The notes: generated by a model from the sequence alone, not told the origin. A stretch of 50,367 nucleotides of DNA from an uncultured Clostridia bacterium (GCA_945929845.1 CAMEON010000010.1:1-50367); one strand, 5' to 3'; numbered from the stretch's first letter, positions 36,932 through 45,868 are shown. Program-made: numbers and translations.

Positions 36932-38488
36932 ATGAAGAAACATTTGACCCTGTTTACCGCTTCTGTTTTAGCGGTGGTTCTCCTTCTGACGGCTACCGGC
37001 TGTAGCCTCTCTGGCGGGAGCCTGAAGATCACCCAGGAGGGTGCGTATTCCCTCACCGTCTCTACCATCCCCACGATTCCGGAAGATGCTGACTTCGGTG
37101 ACACCGATGATTCCGGTCTGGTCGTTATTGTAGAGAAAAAAGGAAACGGCTCACAGTACTCCCTGTTTGACATGACTGCCAACGCCTATGTATCCGGCGC
37201 AAAGCTGGACAAACGGGCCGGAGAAGTGGCTCAGTCCGACATGAGCGTTCTGACGCACGGTGTCTTCTATTCCTTAAAGACCAACATCGACGACAAGACC
37301 GAGGTCACGATCTACACCCGGGACGGAAAGCAGGATCTTGGAGAGGCAGAGGTGGACGGTACTGTCATCGTGGCCAAGGACGGAACCCGGACTTATGTTG
37401 ATGTCCATGGCAATTTGCAGACCGAGACGGATGAGTTCAAGAAAATTGCTCCTTACGGTTCTTATCAGATCGGTGATTACTATGTGACCAACGATATGTA
37501 TGTTTTTGATAAGAACGGAAAGTATCTTTACACACTGAACCTTGAGGCTTCCCTGAATGTTCCTGACGGTGCCGATGAATCCGGATCCTGGACTGTCGGC
37601 AATTTCGCCTTTCTTCAGTACAGCATCCGCCTGCCCGACGACAGCAAGGAGTACGATGTCTATGATCCCTCCGGCAATGCAAAGTACGATCTTGTCACCT
37701 ACCGCCTGGATCTGAAAAACGGCAAGATCACCGAAGTGGATATGGACTATGTCGTAGAAGATTCTTCCGCTACCATCAATGACGGTTGTGTTGCCCTGGA
37801 AGTGCGTGAGATCGAGGATGGCTATATCCTGAAAAACACGATTGTTCAGACCTTCGGCACCGACGGCAAGGTAGCCGTTGACCTGCAGAAGCTGGTTCCC
37901 GGTGCAAAAAGCATTTCCGTGCAGGGTAAGTACCTGATCATCCGGGACAGCGAGAATTCCTACCTCTACGAGGGAAAGAAGGAACTGTATGCCGGCGATT
38001 CCGACTGCGGGTTCTATGGGGATCTGGTCGTGAAAGAATCCGCCACCTCCGTGTATGTATACGACCTGAAAGACAATCTGATCGGAAAGTTTGCGGATGA
38101 GAATATTGAAAGATCTGGTTTGCTTTACAATGGCGACCTTTGGTACGCAACACAGACCGAAGTTGTGGTTCTGCATGGAGATACGAAGAAGGCCGAAACG
38201 GTACTCACCCTAGATCAGTACACCACTGTAACCGACTACTCTTCCTACTACCTGCTGACTACATTTGACGCAACCGAGTCAAAGCCCGGTTCCACACAGC
38301 GGAACACCCTTTACTTCATGGATGATGCACACACGGAAGTTGTCGTGGCCGAAGAACCCACCGTGGTTGCGCTATCCTACGCAAATGGTGCTTCCTACCG
38401 GATCGTGCGGGTTTCGGCAGGCACTTCTTCCTCCAACTCTGTCGTCGCTTACTATCTGGTAAAGAACACATACCCCACGAGAAAGTGA
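36932..38488 (+). CDS. Hypothetical lipoprotein
   Basis: 518 aa; lipobox VLLLTATGCS; no recognised domain; flanked by oppositely oriented family 1 repeats. Confidence 0.8.
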   Translation: MKKHLTLFTASVLAVVLLLTATGCSLSGGSLKITQEGAYSLTVSTIPTIPEDADFGDTDDSGLVVIVEKKGNGSQYSLFDMTANAYVSGAKLDKRAGEVAQSDMSVLTHGVFYSLKTNIDDKTEVTIYTRDGKQDLGEAEVDGTVIVAKDGTRTYVDVHGNLQTETDEFKKIAPYGSYQIGDYYVTNDMYVFDKNGKYLYTLNLEASLNVPDGADESGSWTVGNFAFLQYSIRLPDDSKEYDVYDPSGNAKYDLVTYRLDLKNGKITEVDMDYVVEDSSATINDGCVALEVREIEDGYILKNTIVQTFGTDGKVAVDLQKLVPGAKSISVQGKYLIIRDSENSYLYEGKKELYAGDSDCGFYGDLVVKESATSVYVYDLKDNLIGKFADENIERSGLLYNGDLWYATQTEVVVLHGDTKKAETVLTLDQYTTVTDYSSYYLLTTFDATESKPGSTQRNTLYFMDDAHTEVVVAEEPTVVALSYANGASYRIVRVSAGTSSSNSVVAYYLVKNTYPTRK

Positions 38489-38592
38489 TCGTTGTCTTGT
38501 CTCCTGCCTTGGCCGCATACCTCCTGCGCAGTGTATGTCTATTGAGGGTGTGCAGGGTATGCCACAGGCATCGGACAGCATCATACAGTTGA

Positions 38593-38737
38593 GGAACCGC
38601 TGATTGATTCGGCGGCACATCTTTTCCCGCCTATTTCTTGCGAAAAACTCGATGTACATCCAGTACATCGAGTTTTTCGCAATCGCAGGCAAAAAAGCTG
38701 TACCGAATCTGAACCACCTCATCAAATCAGCGGTTCC
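38593..38737 (-). repeat. MITE-like repeat family 1, copy 4 (145 bp, inverted)
   Basis: GGAACCGCTGATT...AATCAGCGGTTCC; flanks TTGA (38589-38592) and TTAA (38738-38741); internal palindrome GCGAAAAACTCGATGTAC-ATCCA-GTACATCGAGTTTTTCGC. Confidence 0.9.
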
Positions 38738-39469
38738 TTAACTCTGCGATAACAGTTCCTCGGAAAAGTCCACCTCCGAGATCACACAGTCAATGTCCTT
38801 GAGACTGCATAAATTATGCATATATGACTTGCCGACCTTCTCACTTGCGCACAGCAGAACCGCTTTTTTTGAATGCTTGATCATGGCTTGTCGAACAATG
38901 TTTTCTTCTATCGAAAAATCGCTCAGCATGCCGTCTTTTGAAACACCTCTGCAAGAGAAAAAGGCAATATCGGCATTGTAACAGGAAAGCATATGATTCG
39001 CATCGCTTTCCACCAGCGAGAGGCAGGAGCCGATCACATGTCCTCCCGTAGCATATGTATTGATACCGTATTCCGCCAAAAGCATCACCGCCTTGATGCC
39101 GCTTGTAATCACCGTGATGTTTGACTTTTTTGTAAGGAACGGTATCAGGGCATATGCGCTGGATGAAGCATCGAGCATAACGGTATCGCCGTCTTTCACC
39201 AACTCTGCCGCCTTCCTGGCAATGACGATCTTTGCATCGTAATCCTCAAGCTCCCGTATAGCGAAGGGTATCTTTATTATGGAATTGCTTTGCTCCTCAA
39301 GAACGGCTCCTCCATGGGTCCGTCGCAGAAAGCCCTGACCTTCCAGCTTGTCCAAATCGCGCCGTATGGACGACTCGCTTGCATACAGCTCTCTGGCAAG
39401 CTCCTTTACCGTTACATGTTTGTGCTTCAGGAGACTCTCCAATATACTTTTTTCTCTTTCTTTGCTCAT
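38738..39469 (-). CDS. DeoR family transcriptional regulator
   Basis: ESLLKHKHVTVKELARELYASESSIRRDLDKLEGQGFLRRTHGGAVLEE; sugar-isomerase-like effector domain. Confidence 0.92.
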   Translation of the reverse strand: MSKEREKSILESLLKHKHVTVKELARELYASESSIRRDLDKLEGQGFLRRTHGGAVLEEQSNSIIKIPFAIRELEDYDAKIVIARKAAELVKDGDTVMLDASSSAYALIPFLTKKSNITVITSGIKAVMLLAEYGINTYATGGHVIGSCLSLVESDANHMLSCYNADIAFFSCRGVSKDGMLSDFSIEENIVRQAMIKHSKKAVLLCASEKVGKSYMHNLCSLKDIDCVISEVDFSEELLSQS

Positions 39470-39554
39470 TTTTGCAAACTCCGTTCATGAAATGCGCATA
39501 TTCTTGCGCACTTGATCAATATGATCGGCGACTATTGACTGTTTGTTCGTTTTA

Positions 39555-39583
39555 TTATATCATATACAGTAAGGAAAAGCAAT
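39555..39583 (-). promoter_or_regulatory. Sigma-A-like promoter for deoR-type gene
   Basis: On minus strand TTGCTT-17 nt-TATAAT. Confidence 0.65.
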
Positions 39584-39785
39584 ACAAAAGTGCAGAAACG
39601 GACAAGATCCGAAAAAGCCTCCGGTTTTTGAAAACGGTACCCTCTATGCTTTGCCGCTCTGACAAGCCGCCTTTCCGCCGGGGTCGGAATCGGCGCAAGC
39701 CTTGTGCGTGATGCGGAAAGAAAAGGCGATGACCGTGATGCGGAAAGGAATAGCGAGTACAATGAAAAAAGGAATAGCGAGTACA

Positions 39786-42251
39786 ATGAAAAAAATACTT
39801 TCGTTTGGTGAGATCATATGGGATGTCTATGAGAAGGGGGCCGTGATTGGCGGTGCGGCATTGAACTTTTCCGCACACGCCGCAAGATGCGGACAAGAAA
39901 CATACATGTTCTCTGCCGTAGGACAGGATGCGCTTGGACGGGAGGCAATCGACATCATCCATACATTCGGTGTCAGGACTGATTTTATTAAGCACGCTGA
40001 CAAGGAAACGGGAAGATGCCTCGTGAATCTTGACAAGAACGGAGTGCCGAGCTACCATGTGGAACAGGATGTGGCTTACGATCATATAACCGTTTCCGAT
40101 CATGATATCATTGCCATCAGAGAGATGGCTCCCGATGCGCTGTACTTCGGCACGCTGATACAACGGAGCGCCACATCGCGCGCCGCATTGCACAAGCTTT
40201 GCCAGGCATGTAGCTTCGGTGAGATCATTTGCGATATCAACCTGAGAAAGGACTGTTACGACAGCGCATCGGTTGCATTTTGCCTGAACAACGCAACCAT
40301 ACTTAAGGTGAGTGAGGAGGAAGAGCCTCTTTTGCGCGATATAGATGGGTATGTATGCAACCCAAGCTCCCATCTGTCCATTGCCGAGGCGATATGTGAA
40401 AAGCACCCGCAAATACAGCATATCCTGCTGACATGCGGCGAGCATGGCTGCTTCGTCTATTCCTCACAGACCAAAGCGCACTTTTACGAAAAGGCTAAAA
40501 GTGTACGGGTAGCATCTACCGTTGGTGCCGGCGACAGCTTCACGGCTGCCTTTACAGCATCCTGTCTGTCCGGAAAACCGGTCAGTGAGGCGGTCAGATT
40601 CGGCGTTGCACTCAGCGGATTCGTGGTATCACGAACAGAAGCCATTCCGGATTATACGGTAGAGGACGGGAGAATAAAACCGAAATATCCCCTGCTGCAA
40701 GCGCACAGAGGAGTGGCAGCGGAATATCCGGAAAACACAATGTCGGCGTTTTTGGCTGCGGTGAAGCAGGGATATGATTATATTGAGCTTGACCCCGGCT
40801 ATACGGCCGATCATCAGATCGTTGTGCTCCACGACAGCACGGTAAACAGAACCGCAAGAAACAAGGATGGTACGAATATCGACCGTGAGATAAGGATCCA
40901 TGATATTACCTATGAAGAGGCGTTACAATATGACTACGGAACAGGCTTCTCTCTCAAGTTCAGGGGCGAAATCCTTCCGAAACTTCATGATGTTCTGCGC
41001 CTTGCGCATGAAAACGGCGTCAGGATCAAAATAGATAACAAGGTACAGGGATTCCCTGTGGAAGCATCGGAGGTCCTTTACGCTCTGGTTGGCGAGTTTG
41101 AGGAAGCGGTTGCCCTGACAAGTGACAAAGCCGAAATCATAGAATTCTACGCCAAAAGGTTTCCGAGGGCAGAGTTGCATTATGACGGAGCGGTTGATGA
41201 GGCGGTACTCTCACGGCTCGCCCCACTCGGCACAAGGCTGACGGTGTGGCTACCGTACCGTTCCCCCCGTACCTCATGGGTGAAGGTTCCGTTTGCGAGC
41301 AAGGAGTCCTGCGCCTTGGTAAAGCGGTATGCCAAGCTTGGTATCTGGATCGTTGAAGACTATGAATCCTACAGATACATTTGTGACACATATTCCCCCG
41401 ATGTAATCGAAACGACAGGTATCATAAAGCCGGTAAAGGAGAACGGAAAGCTCTTTGATATGCATGTGCATTCCTGCAATTCCCACGACAGCAAAGCGCC
41501 GGTTGCCGCATGTGCCGAAAGCTGTGTGGAAAAAGGCATCTCAGGGTTTGCTGTGACCGATCACTTTGATGTTCAGTATCATCAGGAGAGGGACATACTC
41601 GGGTATATCGACAGTTCGGTGAAGGAGACGGAAGCCGCCGCGAAAGACTATACGGGTAAAGTTAAGATACGAAAGGGCGTCGAGATAGGGGAAGGCATCT
41701 GGTGTGAAGAATATGTGCAGGAGCTTCTGAGAAGGCATGATTTTGATGTCGTGCTGAGTTCTGTCCATGCGGTGAGATATAAAGACCTGCAAAGACCTTA
41801 TTCCGGAATTGATTTCAGTACGATGAGCGACGAGGATCTGGACGGGTATCTTCGCCTGTACTTCGACGAGGTTTGCACCATGCTTGAAAGGATCCCCTGT
41901 GACATCGTTTCCCACCTTACCTGTCCGCTGAGATACATCAATGGAAAATATAAAAGGGCTGTTGACATGACAAAATACGAAAAGCAGATAGACAAAATAC
42001 TCCGGCTTATCATCGATCAATCATTGGCACTTGAAGTAAATACCTCGTGTGATGCTTTTTTCATGCCGGATGAATGGATCATCAGGAAATACAGGGAGAT
42101 GGGTGGCTATCTTGTTACTGTCGGCTCTGATGCGCACATTCCGCAGAATGTAGGCAAAAACTTTGAGAAAGCGATAGACATGCTAAGAAAGTTGGGCTTC
42201 GAAAATTATTATTACTATGAAAACAGAATTGGAATCCAATGCAAAATATGA
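39786..42251 (+). CDS. Three-domain fusion: PfkB-family sugar kinase + glycerophosphodiester phosphodiesterase (GDPD) + PHP/HisJ-type phosphatase
   Basis: PfkB: GGAALNFSAHAARCG...STVGAGDSFTAAF; GDPD: LLQAHRGVAAEYPENTMSAFLAAVKQGYDYIELDPGYTADHQIVVLHDSTVNRT; PHP: KLFDMHVHSCNSHDSK...VTDHFDV...GVEIGEG...SSVHAV...VTVGSDAHIPQNVG. One uninterrupted frame. The track start is 39702; ATGs at 39702, 39729, 39738, 39762 and 39786 are possible. Confidence 0.92.
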   Translation: MKKILSFGEIIWDVYEKGAVIGGAALNFSAHAARCGQETYMFSAVGQDALGREAIDIIHTFGVRTDFIKHADKETGRCLVNLDKNGVPSYHVEQDVAYDHITVSDHDIIAIREMAPDALYFGTLIQRSATSRAALHKLCQACSFGEIICDINLRKDCYDSASVAFCLNNATILKVSEEEEPLLRDIDGYVCNPSSHLSIAEAICEKHPQIQHILLTCGEHGCFVYSSQTKAHFYEKAKSVRVASTVGAGDSFTAAFTASCLSGKPVSEAVRFGVALSGFVVSRTEAIPDYTVEDGRIKPKYPLLQAHRGVAAEYPENTMSAFLAAVKQGYDYIELDPGYTADHQIVVLHDSTVNRTARNKDGTNIDREIRIHDITYEEALQYDYGTGFSLKFRGEILPKLHDVLRLAHENGVRIKIDNKVQGFPVEASEVLYALVGEFEEAVALTSDKAEIIEFYAKRFPRAELHYDGAVDEAVLSRLAPLGTRLTVWLPYRSPRTSWVKVPFASKESCALVKRYAKLGIWIVEDYESYRYICDTYSPDVIETTGIIKPVKENGKLFDMHVHSCNSHDSKAPVAACAESCVEKGISGFAVTDHFDVQYHQERDILGYIDSSVKETEAAAKDYTGKVKIRKGVEIGEGIWCEEYVQELLRRHDFDVVLSSVHAVRYKDLQRPYSGIDFSTMSDEDLDGYLRLYFDEVCTMLERIPCDIVSHLTCPLRYINGKYKRAVDMTKYEKQIDKILRLIIDQSLALEVNTSCDAFFMPDEWIIRKYREMGGYLVTVGSDAHIPQNVGKNFEKAIDMLRKLGFENYYYYENRIGIQCKI

Positions 42252-42263
42252 GAGGAGATCATG

Positions 42264-43289
42264 ATGAAAGCAGCGGTCTTTTACGGCAAAGAGGATCTGA
42301 GGATCCAGGAGTTGAGCATTCCCGAAATAACAAATAGGAATGATGTGCTCATCAAGGTGAGGGCGTGCGGCATTTGCGGAACGGATATGCATATTTTCGA
42401 TGGGGATGAGGGGGCGGCATCAACGCCCTCGGGAACAGTCCTCGGACATGAGTTTGCCGGTGAAGTTGTAGCAGTGGGCACCGAGGTCAGAAGAGTAAAA
42501 GAGGGTGACAGCGTTTGTGTCGATCCGAATTGGCTTTGTAATACATGTGATTATTGCAAAGAGGGCCTCGGTCATTTTTGTGAGAATATGAACGGTATCG
42601 GTACCACGATGAACGGTGGCTTTGCGGAGTATTGTGTCGTTCCCGAAAGTCAGGTCTACCGTTTCGGGAAGAAGATCACATACGCCCAGGCGGCGATGAC
42701 GGAGCCGGTAGCCTGCTGTCTGCACGGTATGGATATGTGCGAGATCCAGCAAGGAACTGCCGTTGCGATCATAGGCGGCGGCATGATAGGGCTTCTTATG
42801 CTCCAGTTAGCCAGATTGAAGGGTGCCGCAACCATCATACTGATCGAGCCGATTGAAGAAAAAAGAGTGATTGCAAAAAAGCTCGGTGCGGATGTGACCA
42901 TCGATCCCGTGAGTCAAGATGTTCCGGGTAAAATCCGGGAATGCGGTATCACGAGAGTCAGCACCGTGATTGAATGTGTCGGAAAAACATCCACGATGAA
43001 GCAGGCGATCGCTATTGCGGGAAAGAAATCCACCGTCATGCTGTTCGGGCTTTCCAAGCCAAATGATGAGATCCAAGTAAAGCCCTTTGAGCTATTCAAA
43101 AAAGAAATCGTTCTTAAAGCATCGTTTATCAATCCCTATACGCAAAAAAGAGCACTCGCTCTCATCGAGAGTGGCAGAATCGATGTTTCTTCCATGATCT
43201 ACCAATCAATACCCATTGAGGATCTTCCGACCGTTTTATCTGATAAAGTGAAAAGAGCACTCGGAAAATATATTGTCAGTTTCTCATAG
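42264..43289 (+). CDS. Zinc-dependent medium-chain alcohol/polyol dehydrogenase (sorbitol/threonine dehydrogenase-like)
   Basis: CGICGTDMHIFDGDEG, GHEFAGEVVAVG, CNTCDYCKEGLGHFCENM structural Zn ligands, IIGGGMIGLLMLQLA; RBS GAGAGGAG, 12 bp after the fusion gene. Confidence 0.92.
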   Translation: MKAAVFYGKEDLRIQELSIPEITNRNDVLIKVRACGICGTDMHIFDGDEGAASTPSGTVLGHEFAGEVVAVGTEVRRVKEGDSVCVDPNWLCNTCDYCKEGLGHFCENMNGIGTTMNGGFAEYCVVPESQVYRFGKKITYAQAAMTEPVACCLHGMDMCEIQQGTAVAIIGGGMIGLLMLQLARLKGAATIILIEPIEEKRVIAKKLGADVTIDPVSQDVPGKIRECGITRVSTVIECVGKTSTMKQAIAIAGKKSTVMLFGLSKPNDEIQVKPFELFKKEIVLKASFINPYTQKRALALIESGRIDVSSMIYQSIPIEDLPTVLSDKVKRALGKYIVSFS

Positions 43290-43342
43290 ATCCTCGGCTT
43301 CACTTGAATAAACTGAAAAATCCGTGAAATTCGCCTCAGAAT

Positions 43343-43565
43343 GTAACCGCCCGACTCTCCCTTGTCCGCCCCCAAAAAAGAAAGCCGCCCGGAGGCGGCA
43401 GGAAGCGGTGAGTTGTTGAGTTGTCATTTCATTTTTGTTCGTCGGTGTGCTGCTACGGAGTGCATCGGAGTGCATTTCACTCCCTTTTGCTCCTATGCGG
43501 TTCGTTGGAGTAAATGATACTGCGGGGGGTGAGAATGGCAAGGCGCAGGAAGATTGGGCGGTTAC
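43343..43565. repeat. Candidate second MITE-like element with terminal inverted repeats
   Basis: Left end GTAACCGCCCGACTCTCCC, right end GGAAGATTGGGCGGTTAC (10-bp perfect outer TIR, extended imperfectly). Confidence 0.5.
43376..43401 (-). terminator. Rho-independent terminator-like hairpin (minus orientation)
   Basis: Minus strand GCCGCCtccGGGCGGCTTTCTTTTTT. Confidence 0.6.
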
Positions 43566-43611
43566 TTACAAACTTTCTGTCTCGAGGGGTAGTGCACCTG
43601 CATTTTATAAT

Positions 43612-43674
43612 GTGCCAAAAAAGAAAACAATAGGTCGATACGATCGTATCAATCTACTGTTTCTTGTTTGGCAC
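43612..43674. repeat. 63-bp near-perfect palindrome
   Basis: GTGCCAAAAAAGAAAACAATAGGTC-GATACGATCGTATC-AATCTACTGTTTCTTGTTTGGCAC. Confidence 0.9.
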
Positions 43675-43830
43675 ACTATTACAAAATAGATCCGTACCAC
43701 AAGTTTTTTCGAAATCGATCCGTGCTTTTGAGGCAGCGGATAGACTTATCCCTTGGCGATGAGGAGTTGCGAAAAACTCTCGAAAAGAGATTTTCCAACT
43801 ATGCCCGGAAACGAGTCTATGTAATGAGAT

Positions 43831-44304
43831 TTACCAAGGTCTATCTTCACGCAAATTATTCCAATAATAGCTGACTTCAGGAGCGGATATCTTCATCATA
43901 CACTCTTTGCGGTAAGGTTTTTTGTCAAATATAAGTTCGCACTCAATAATTCTTGAATTGTAGTCAATGGATTGATACAAAAATTCCAATTTACATTTTT
44001 CGGTGTTTATTTTATTGACCAACTCTTGAACCGTCCATTCGGTTCTGATCACCTTTTTGAAACATGATTTCTTGAAAACAAATACCGTAACATCGTAATC
44101 TTCACCATCCTCTAAAGTGTATTCCACCTTGGAATGGTCTGTTCTCACAAGCTCAGGCAGTTTGCTTTCCGGATGATTGGGCGAAACCCAAAATCCGTCA
44201 TGAAATTCAAATCCCAGCTTACCGTTTTCAAAATATGCTCGCTCTGCAATACAATCGTGTAGCGTCAAGTAGTTTTCGTTATGGTCACAATGAGAAAAAT
44301 TCAT
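43831..44304 (-). CDS. Hypothetical protein
   Basis: MNFSHCDHNENYLTLHDCIAERAYFENGKLGFEFHDGFWVSPNHP...; RBS-like GAAAGGCGG upstream. Confidence 0.7.
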   Translation of the reverse strand: MNFSHCDHNENYLTLHDCIAERAYFENGKLGFEFHDGFWVSPNHPESKLPELVRTDHSKVEYTLEDGEDYDVTVFVFKKSCFKKVIRTEWTVQELVNKINTEKCKLEFLYQSIDYNSRIIECELIFDKKPYRKECMMKISAPEVSYYWNNLREDRPW

Positions 44305-44403
44305 GCTACATTCACCGCCTTTCTTGGTTTCATTATAACATAAATTCGTGAACATTTCAACCGTTTCAAACCAAATCACGCGTGGCGGATATGGTTAAGC
44401 TAG

Positions 44404-44563
44404 GGAAACGCTGATTTAATGAGGTGGTACAGATTCGGTGCAGATTTTTTCGTCTGCGATTGCGAAAAACGCAAGATGTACTGGATGTACATCGAGTTTT
44501 TCGGCAAGAAGCAGGCGGGAAAAGATGTGCCGAAGATGTGCCGCCGAATCAATCAGCGGTTCC
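44404..44563 (+). repeat. MITE-like repeat family 1, copy 5 (160 bp)
   Basis: GGAAACGCTGATT...AATCAGCGGTTCC; flanks CTAG (44400-44403) / ATAG (44564-44567). Confidence 0.9.
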
Positions 44564-45461
44564 ATAGGTATGAAAGGACCTTTGTGTAAGACATTTCGGG
44601 CACTTCCACGGACATACTTTTGGAATTTGCTGTTAGTATAAGCTCATCCTTTTCCACACTTGCATCGGCACCCAATACTTTTACATCCTGCAGATCTCCA
44701 TCCTCTGCAAAGCGGAAATCTATAAGCTTTCCATAAAATATATTATCTATCTGGAATTTACCTTCCCACGGGTCGTTTGATACTGTGTCGGACAAAAATT
44801 CTATTTCTATTCCGGTTACCGCATTCTTGCCTTCAAATTCAGACATGTCGATCACGACAGAATTCCAAGCATCCGCAAGATAACCGTAAATTCTTTCGAA
44901 AGTTGCATTTTTACTTATAACTGTGGTTCTTACATAATAAAGACTTGCACCAACCTGTCCCCCATAGGAGTTTACATTGTAGCACAAAACCGAGGTCTCT
45001 GAAAAGTCGCGCTCCCCGCCAAAGCTGATAGCGAGCTTCATTGATTTGTTACTGCCGGTCATGTTTCTCGTAATCTCAAGACAGCTGCTTCCCTCAATAA
45101 CTATTAATGGCATGTTTTTTATTGAATCTACTATGTCCATGCTCTGCGCATTATCCTTTAATCTGAGGTGTGATTCGCCCCCAAATACGAGAGAGCTCCG
45201 GACAACTGTTTTCGCCCGACAGGAAGTTGAACGTGGGCGGTATTGTCGCCCCTTGAGATAATTGCATTCATCTGTTATCATCCTTTCTGCAATAAAAAAA
45301 GCCAAACGCTTGGCTGATAAGCATTTGGCTATGTAGAAAGAATATTTTCGATTGTTTACAGGATATAGGTTTACTTGTTCTCGGTTTTGTGATATAATTA
45401 TCTCATCGATAAATAAGAATTTGACGGAGAAATAAAACAAATGCAAAACTTGGATTGTCAA
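44553..45461 (-). pseudogene. Remnant of a larger (surface/carbohydrate-binding-like) protein, C-terminus ending in repeat copy 5
   Basis: Coherent sequence only from ~MDIVDSIKNMPLIVIEG to SYTKVLSYLWNR*; the N-terminal stretch is translated intergenic DNA; the stop (TGA) is inside the repeat terminus. Confidence 0.55.
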
Positions 45462-45868
45462 TGTTATGGTTTTGGATATGCTATGTAATTGTCACTTGCG
45501 TTGGCATACTTCATACTATATTCAATATTTATGTATTAAAAATGAAGCCTATGGATGAAAACGGCATGGGTGAGGGTTATGAAAAAACGAAGCCGTGGCA
45601 TCCATTATATAATATCATTTTATTTTCAATCTTTGGTTGGCTATATATGAACGGTCTTGCCGCACCGACAATATCCGAGGCTTTGATTACGGGAGCAATA
45701 TGGGCTGGTATCTGTATTGTATTTGACGTATTTGGTTGGGTACTTATCAAGCATCCGTGGAGTTTGTCTTTCAAGGAATTTTATATTGACTATCAACCGT
45801 GGATAACTCTGATATATCTTGCTATATTTGTAGGTCCTGTGGTTGGATATTTATTTACGCTAATTTGA
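45461..45868 (+). CDS. Small integral membrane protein, unknown function
   Basis: MLWFWICYVIVTCVGILHTIFNIYVLKMKPMDENG...; four hydrophobic segments. Confidence 0.7.
   Translation: MLWFWICYVIVTCVGILHTIFNIYVLKMKPMDENGMGEGYEKTKPWHPLYNIILFSIFGWLYMNGLAAPTISEALITGAIWAGICIVFDVFGWVLIKHPWSLSFKEFYIDYQPWITLIYLAIFVGPVVGYLFTLI

Noticed and set aside
43435-43874. Two short + ORFs (84 and 68 aa)
   Set aside because: Overlap the MITE-like element, the palindrome and the antisense of 43831-44304; no RBS or family resemblance.
43831-44304. Idea that the hypothetical protein is an immunity protein of a polymorphic toxin
   Set aside because: No toxin partner or recognisable motif; kept as hypothetical.
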